Origin: Bacteroidales bacterium | GTDB lineage: Bacteria > Bacteroidota > Bacteroidia > Bacteroidales > UBA932 | Length of the DNA: 64,000 bases | Reading direction: 5' to 3' | NCBI GenBank assembly: GCA_017452265.1 | Contig: JAFTMS010000006.1 | Location: forward strand, 1-64,000 | Shown here: piece after piece, positions 59,807 to 64,000 of the stretch | Layout: every line of letters begins with the position of its first letter | Numbering within the stretch: position 1 is the first letter of the stretch | Program-made: the position numbers and the translations under genes | Notes under the pieces: generated by a model | Told to the model about the DNA's origin: nothing | Database searches by the model: none | What the model saw: the letters and a program-made list of their open reading frames with translations, nothing else

Positions 59807-59980
59807 TTAGGCTGGAGGTGCATCTTCTGGGTGCTCCATGTACTCTTTGCCAAGCTCTAGAGCATATTGAGTCAGATGATAATCCAGCCATCCTATTGTA
59901 TATGACAAGATCGAACCCCCGTTACTTACTGTAGCCTCCTGTTCCTTAAGTATAGGAAGATTTGTTTTGAGTGTAGTCAT
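59807..59980 (-). CDS. Double-glycine leader peptide 3
   Basis: A 57-residue peptide from the ATG at 59980. Leader of 22 residues ends ATVSNGG, and contains LKTN and LKEQE like the other leaders. The core (35 residues) is amphipathic and not hydrophobic: SILSYTIGWLDYHLTQYALE, then an acidic, proline-rich end MEHPEDAPPA. No cysteine. It starts four bases after the preceding peptide gene, so the pair is cotranscribed and could be a two-peptide product. The longer open frame upstream lies inside the other peptide gene and is rejected. Confidence 0.68.
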   Translation of the reverse strand: MTTLKTNLPILKEQEATVSNGGSILSYTIGWLDYHLTQYALELGKEYMEHPEDAPPA

Positions 59981-59984
59981 GGCA

Positions 59985-60188
59985 TTAATTTTTAGGGTTC
60001 CATTCTCCGTTGGCTGCATCATTCCAGCCGTCCTGATAATCTTGGTTGCTATTACGATCCAAGAGTTCAGATAGAAGAGCGCCTGCAATGAGCCCCACAA
60101 TAAAGCCTGTTACTGTCGCAGAGCCACCGTTAACCTGCATCTCACTTGCTGACAAGTCAACAGTTCCATTTGTTTTCATTTTGTTCAT
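59985..60188 (-). CDS. Double-glycine leader peptide 2 (GxxxG core)
   Basis: A 67-residue peptide. The leader (MNKMKTNGTV..SASEMQVNGG) ends in GG at 21-22. The core has a hydrophobic helix TGFIVGLIAGALLSELL with two GxxxG motifs (GFIVG, GLIAG), as in two-peptide bacteriocins where such motifs pack helices, followed by a polar tail with DRNSNQDYQDGWNDAANGEW. A start at MKTN (three codons in) would match the leader of peptide 1 better. The dyad operator lies 80 bases upstream. Confidence 0.7.
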   Translation of the reverse strand: MNKMKTNGTVDLSASEMQVNGGSATVTGFIVGLIAGALLSELLDRNSNQDYQDGWNDAANGEWNPKN

Positions 60189-60250
60189 AAATTAAATCTG
60201 TTTTTAATTGGTTAATAGATATAATCCAGTGCACTGATTGTTTCTGAATA

Positions 60251-60284
60251 CAAAGGTCATATCTATCTGTCTAAATTTATGGAC
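60251..60284 (-). promoter_or_regulatory. Promoter and dyad operator of the tandem GG-peptide genes
   Basis: Dyad GTCTAAATTTATGGAC (60269-60284; one mismatch between half-sites) lies 14 bases from CAAA (60251-60254), TTTG on the minus strand. Sequence and spacing match the element at 53898-53931. The -7 element is GACCTTTG, one base off consensus. A winged-helix gene ends five bases further upstream. Confidence 0.62.
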
Positions 60285-60288
60285 AGCA

Positions 60289-60531
60289 TCAACGTTCTTG
60301 AAAAATTCTCAATGTGATATTAACGTTTTCTGGATATTTGTAATAATATGTTTCTCGAAATCTGGAATACTCAATTTCTATCCCGTAAGACTCCAACTCA
60401 GATAGTATATTGTAGAGCGTGGCTCTACTTACCCCAAGTTTACGAGCAAAGTCTTCCGCTTTACCAGTATTCTCTTTGATGACGTACTGATGAAGTAGCG
60501 ATACGGTATCTATAAAACTAAATACTTTCAT
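60289..60531 (-). CDS. Small winged-helix regulator
   Basis: From the ATG at 60531 the protein is 80 residues. Its middle, AEDFARKLGVSRATLYNILSELESYGIEIEYSR, is a clear helix-turn-helix with a following wing (ETYYYKYPENVNITLRIF), similar to HTH_11/DeoR-type domains but with no ligand domain. It lies between the ABC transporter gene and the dyad of the peptide promoter, so it may bind that dyad. The longer frame overlaps the ABC gene and is not needed. Confidence 0.78.
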   Translation of the reverse strand: MKVFSFIDTVSLLHQYVIKENTGKAEDFARKLGVSRATLYNILSELESYGIEIEYSRFRETYYYKYPENVNITLRIFQER

Positions 60532-60541
60532 AATACAATTG

Positions 60542-62716
60542 TTAGAATTGTGTCTGACTCTTCCAGTAATTATAATAATCCCCTTTAAGATCAATTAATT
60601 CATTGTGAGTACCTTGTTCAGTCATTTTGCCATTTTTTAAAACTATTATGTTATCAGAGTTCATAACAGTTCCTAAACGATGAGCGATTATAATTACTGT
60701 TTTGCCTTGTTTGCGTAGGTTCTCTACAATCATTTTTATGCTTTGTTCCGATTCAGAGTCGAGAGCAGATGTGGCTTCATCTAAAATTAGAATCTGCGGT
60801 TCCTTGTATAAGGCACGTGCTATTGCAATTCTTTGACGTTGTCCTCCTGATAGTTGTACTCCATTTTCGCCTACATTGGTATTGAACCCCATTGGTAAAC
60901 TTTCAATAAATGTTAAGAAATCCATATCTCTGCAGATATCAATTACCTTTTTCATATCTGGCTTGAATGAGTCTAATGCAATATTCTCCAATATAGTCCC
61001 TTCAAATAAATCTATTTTCTGAGGTACTATGCTTATAATGGAACGAAGATCAGAGTTCTTTATATGATTCACATCTACATTGCCAATGCTTATGCTGCCT
61101 GATTCTATAGGATATAGATTAAGAATCAATGATGCAATTGTTGTTTTACCTGACCCACTTTCACCAACTATAGCGCAGACTTTACCTTTGGGGAATCGTA
61201 GTGTCAAGTCGTTAAATACTTCAGTTCTGGTTCCATATCTGAATTTTACATTATTAAACAAAATGTCCCCGCATTGATCTACTGACATTTCGATTTTGTT
61301 CTCATATTCTTCCACATCAAGATCCATAATTTCGAACAAACGCGAAGCTGCAATCTTAGCATCTTGATACGATCTATTGATGTTTACAAGAGATGCTACA
61401 GGACCGATAAAATATCCCATTAATGCATAAAATGACATCAATTCTCCTGAGGTGATTACATTTTCAAGTACGAAACCTGTTCCAGTCCATAACAATATTA
61501 TAGTGAAGACTCTTGAAATACTCTCTGTTCCAATACTTGTCCAAATGCTATTAGTAGATGATTTAAAAGCTGAACGAATAAATTTCACAAACTGTGTTTC
61601 TGTCTTTATGTGAGCATATTCTTCCAAATTAAAGCGTTTGATAGTACCAGCTGTATTGATGGATTCAATGAGTTGAGCTTGAAGATCCGCTGCATTTTCC
61701 ATTACTTTTCTTTGAACGATCTTATTGGCCCTATTATATAATGCATAAACAATTGCGAATAAGGGGAGTACAACAATCATTATGATTGCTAGTTTCCAAT
61801 AATAAGTAAACATTAATCCAAATGCGAGAATGACGGTAAATATATTTACTGTCAAACTGACGAGAGTTTCATTGATGAATGTACGTATTTTTACAGCATC
61901 ATTAATCCTGGATATTATTTCTCCAGACCTCATATTGTCAAAGAATGACTGCGGCAATTTGAGCAAATGCTTGTAATATCCAAGTATCAGCCTCGTGTCT
62001 ATTTTCAGACCGGTCTTTACCATAAAGATAGTTTTAATATACTTTATGAATAACGATATTATCAATATTGCAATCATTACTATACTCAAAAGATTTAGCA
62101 GATTCTTATTCCCGTCCGGAATGACAAAATCCACGATTTTTTGAACATAGATAGATGTTCCCAATCCCAAGAGTGTGTATATTAATGCTCCTATTATAGC
62201 CTGTGTAATTATTCCCTTATGAGGTTTTAGCAGGAACATAAACCTACTTAACATAGAAACAGTGCTATCGCCTTTTCTAAAATCTTCAGTAGGCAACATA
62301 AGAACCAGTATCCCTGTCCACTCTTTTGCAAAATCATCCAATTTCTTTTTATGGAGTTCCCCGGTTGCCGGATCCATGATAGTGATGAATGATTTACTTA
62401 CCCTATATATGACGACATAGTGTAAAAGTTTATTGTTTACGATAACATGAGCAATCGCTGGAGTTGGAATTTGCTGCAAAGGAATGAGGTTAACAGTGCC
62501 ATCATCGTGTACAGATTTAACCGCTTTTGTATCAAATCCCAACTTATGTGCTGCTTCTGTTAGGCCTAATATGTTTGTTCCTCTCCTATCGGTATGAGCT
62601 ATCTGGCGAATTTTTGATAACGGGAGGTCTAATCCATAATATGAAGAAATTGATGACAGGCATGCTGCTCCACAGTCGGTAATATCGTGCTGCTTAACCT
62701 TAATTCTCTTATTCAT
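60542..62716 (-). CDS. ABC transporter with N-terminal C39 peptidase (bacteriocin exporter)
   Basis: A 724-residue protein from the ATG at 62716. The C39 domain (1-140) has all catalytic residues: Gln9, Cys15 in QHDITDCGAACL, His99 and Asp115. It cuts after GG leaders during export. The six-helix membrane domain covers about 160-430. The nucleotide-binding domain has GESGSGKTT, LSGGQRQRIAIARAL and ILILDEATSALD. It overlaps the hlyD-like gene by eight bases and forms a type I system with it and the TolC-like protein. The four GG peptides of the island are its likely cargo. Confidence 0.95.
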   Translation of the reverse strand: MNKRIKVKQHDITDCGAACLSSISSYYGLDLPLSKIRQIAHTDRRGTNILGLTEAAHKLGFDTKAVKSVHDDGTVNLIPLQQIPTPAIAHVIVNNKLLHYVVIYRVSKSFITIMDPATGELHKKKLDDFAKEWTGILVLMLPTEDFRKGDSTVSMLSRFMFLLKPHKGIITQAIIGALIYTLLGLGTSIYVQKIVDFVIPDGNKNLLNLLSIVMIAILIISLFIKYIKTIFMVKTGLKIDTRLILGYYKHLLKLPQSFFDNMRSGEIISRINDAVKIRTFINETLVSLTVNIFTVILAFGLMFTYYWKLAIIMIVVLPLFAIVYALYNRANKIVQRKVMENAADLQAQLIESINTAGTIKRFNLEEYAHIKTETQFVKFIRSAFKSSTNSIWTSIGTESISRVFTIILLWTGTGFVLENVITSGELMSFYALMGYFIGPVASLVNINRSYQDAKIAASRLFEIMDLDVEEYENKIEMSVDQCGDILFNNVKFRYGTRTEVFNDLTLRFPKGKVCAIVGESGSGKTTIASLILNLYPIESGSISIGNVDVNHIKNSDLRSIISIVPQKIDLFEGTILENIALDSFKPDMKKVIDICRDMDFLTFIESLPMGFNTNVGENGVQLSGGQRQRIAIARALYKEPQILILDEATSALDSESEQSIKMIVENLRKQGKTVIIIAHRLGTVMNSDNIIVLKNGKMTEQGTHNELIDLKGDYYNYWKSQTQF

Positions 62717-63881
62717 AATCAAATACCTTTGGATTTAACCAATTGTCGATTTTATCATATAGTAATTGAAACACCGTGCGTTGGGTAATTATAAAATTTG
62801 CGTTTACAGTCATTCCCTTTCTAATATGTCCTATATATCCATTTTTTAATGAAAGAGTCTCGGAATCTAATGCACAAATCACTTTGTAATATGATTGCGT
62901 CTGATCCGCAGATAAGGTAACATCATCAAAGATTTCCAGAACAGTGCAATTTAATGTACCCCAATCGTTATAGTTGAACGCAGAAACTTGGACTCTGCCC
63001 TTCATTCTCTCATGAATAAAGCCAATGTCTTTGGGCGTTATATAGCATTCTGCAATCAATTTCCCATCAGGAGAAAATTCCAGGATTTGTTGTCCTGATT
63101 GGACATACATTCCATCAAAAAAACTAAAATAAGGATGGACTGTACCATCAGATGGCGCAATAATAACCGTTTCTTTGTTGCGCTTCTCAATCTGGGTCAG
63201 TTGCCGTTCAATTTCACGAAGATCATTCTTGTAACTCTCATAATCAGATTGCCATTTATATCTCTGATAGGTATCTAAAGTCTCCAATGCATTTACAGAT
63301 TGCAGGTACTCCAATTTCACCGTTTCATAGTCAGCATCAGAAATTGCCTTTTTTATTAATAGCGTACTATCTCTGAGATAATTACTATATGATTGCTTAT
63401 GTTGTGATAGGGCCTCATTTCTTTGCGATATATAATGATTATATTCTGTCTGGTACAAGAGCGTTTGAAGACATGGGGGAATATCTCGTAATGTATTTAA
63501 ACTTTCAAGATCTTCTAAAAAATCATACAATTCCTCTTGTCTTCGTATGAGTGTAGGACGATCGGCAGTCACTATGTCTGATACAATCGTAAAGAGAGTA
63601 TCGCCAGTTTCAACGTACTCGTTAGACTGAATCCTATATGGCTTTATATAACCATTTGTTGTACTGGTTATGATAGAGCGATCGTATCTTGGCTTAATGA
63701 CTCCCGATGCCCTTACGCTTATATCAATATGGATGAAATTGGCTGCAATCAGACATAATGAAACAACTATTAACGTAATTATATAGATGATGTTTTTGTC
63801 TTGCCCGTCTTCTTTGAACAAAAGATCAGCTGATTGCTCAACAACTGATACTGGAAAGACTCTCGGATAATTTCGTTCCAT
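62709..63881 (-). CDS. HlyD family periplasmic adaptor
   Basis: A 390-residue membrane-fusion protein: one N-terminal membrane helix (IIYIITLIVVSLCLIAANFIHI, about 30-51), a lipoyl half (GVIKPRYDRSIITSTTNGYIKPYRI), a long coiled coil (about 115-235), second lipoyl half (VIIAPSDGTVHPYFSFFDGMYVQSGQ) and a beta-barrel end. It links the C39 ABC transporter, encoded with an eight-base overlap, to the TolC-like channel. Upstream of it 119 bases reach the window edge, without a clear promoter. Confidence 0.94.
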   Translation of the reverse strand: MERNYPRVFPVSVVEQSADLLFKEDGQDKNIIYIITLIVVSLCLIAANFIHIDISVRASGVIKPRYDRSIITSTTNGYIKPYRIQSNEYVETGDTLFTIVSDIVTADRPTLIRRQEELYDFLEDLESLNTLRDIPPCLQTLLYQTEYNHYISQRNEALSQHKQSYSNYLRDSTLLIKKAISDADYETVKLEYLQSVNALETLDTYQRYKWQSDYESYKNDLREIERQLTQIEKRNKETVIIAPSDGTVHPYFSFFDGMYVQSGQQILEFSPDGKLIAECYITPKDIGFIHERMKGRVQVSAFNYNDWGTLNCTVLEIFDDVTLSADQTQSYYKVICALDSETLSLKNGYIGHIRKGMTVNANFIITQRTVFQLLYDKIDNWLNPKVFDYE

Positions 63882-64000
63882 ATTGAATATATTTCTTAGT
63901 CTTCTTTTCTACTATATCTGAATATATGCTTCTGCATAAGTGTGTTCTGTGTATATTACCAAATAGAAAGCTCCCATATTTATAGGTATATTCAGGCGAC

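Overview
The window is a chromosomal piece of a Bacteroidales bacterium. This rests on the Bacteroidetes-type promoters seen throughout (TTTG, about 19-21 bases, then TAnnTTTG), a Bacteroidetes-style dcw cluster without murF, the ileS-dksA/traR-lspA operon, and surface and outer-membrane proteins typical of the order. I cannot name the genus. From 1 to about 51.8 kb the DNA is mid-GC housekeeping sequence. From the tRNA-Ser gene at 51.95 kb to the right edge it is clearly AT-rich and reads as an inserted island.

Left to right: pnp (cut by the window edge, at its KH loop) and rpsO lie on the minus strand. Next is an FMN/FAD fumarate-reductase-like lipoprotein and an 840-base stretch full of palindromes. 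Then come two branched-chain amino-acid operons, leuACDB and ilvDBNC. Each is preceded by a short leader-peptide gene (Leu-rich and Ile/Val/Leu-rich) and a terminator directly before the first structural gene, which is classical ribosome-mediated attenuation. On the minus strand follow rpiB-truB, with a palindromic element inserted in frame inside truB, and then a 14-gene division and cell-wall operon from mraZ to ftsZ plus gltX. The mraZ promoter carries four boxes at exact 10-base spacing.

From 34 to 49.9 kb are an M23 lipoprotein, cls, miaB, a LEA-like lipoprotein, a SPOR-like protein, rpoN, radC, upp, a broken FISUMP-like surface-protein gene, tsaB, cvpA, ileS, dksA/traR and lspA. A TolB-like propeller protein and a beta-barrel protein follow. 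Their promoter has a run of eight G between its two elements, which could make it phase-variable.

The island (52-64 kb, all genes on the minus strand) encodes a peptide export and modification system. It has an HlyD adaptor, a C39-peptidase ABC transporter, a TolC-like channel and a small winged-helix regulator. Four short genes carry double-glycine leaders; one of these has a four-cysteine core and lies directly upstream of a radical SAM/SPASM maturase. Also present are an S41 peptidase, a TraB/GumN (TIKI-like) putative metalloprotease, an Lgt paralogue and two small membrane-anchored proteins. Two precursor loci share a 16-base dyad at the same distance from a TTTG element, and every precursor locus is followed by a hairpin. 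This is the best candidate here for an undescribed system.
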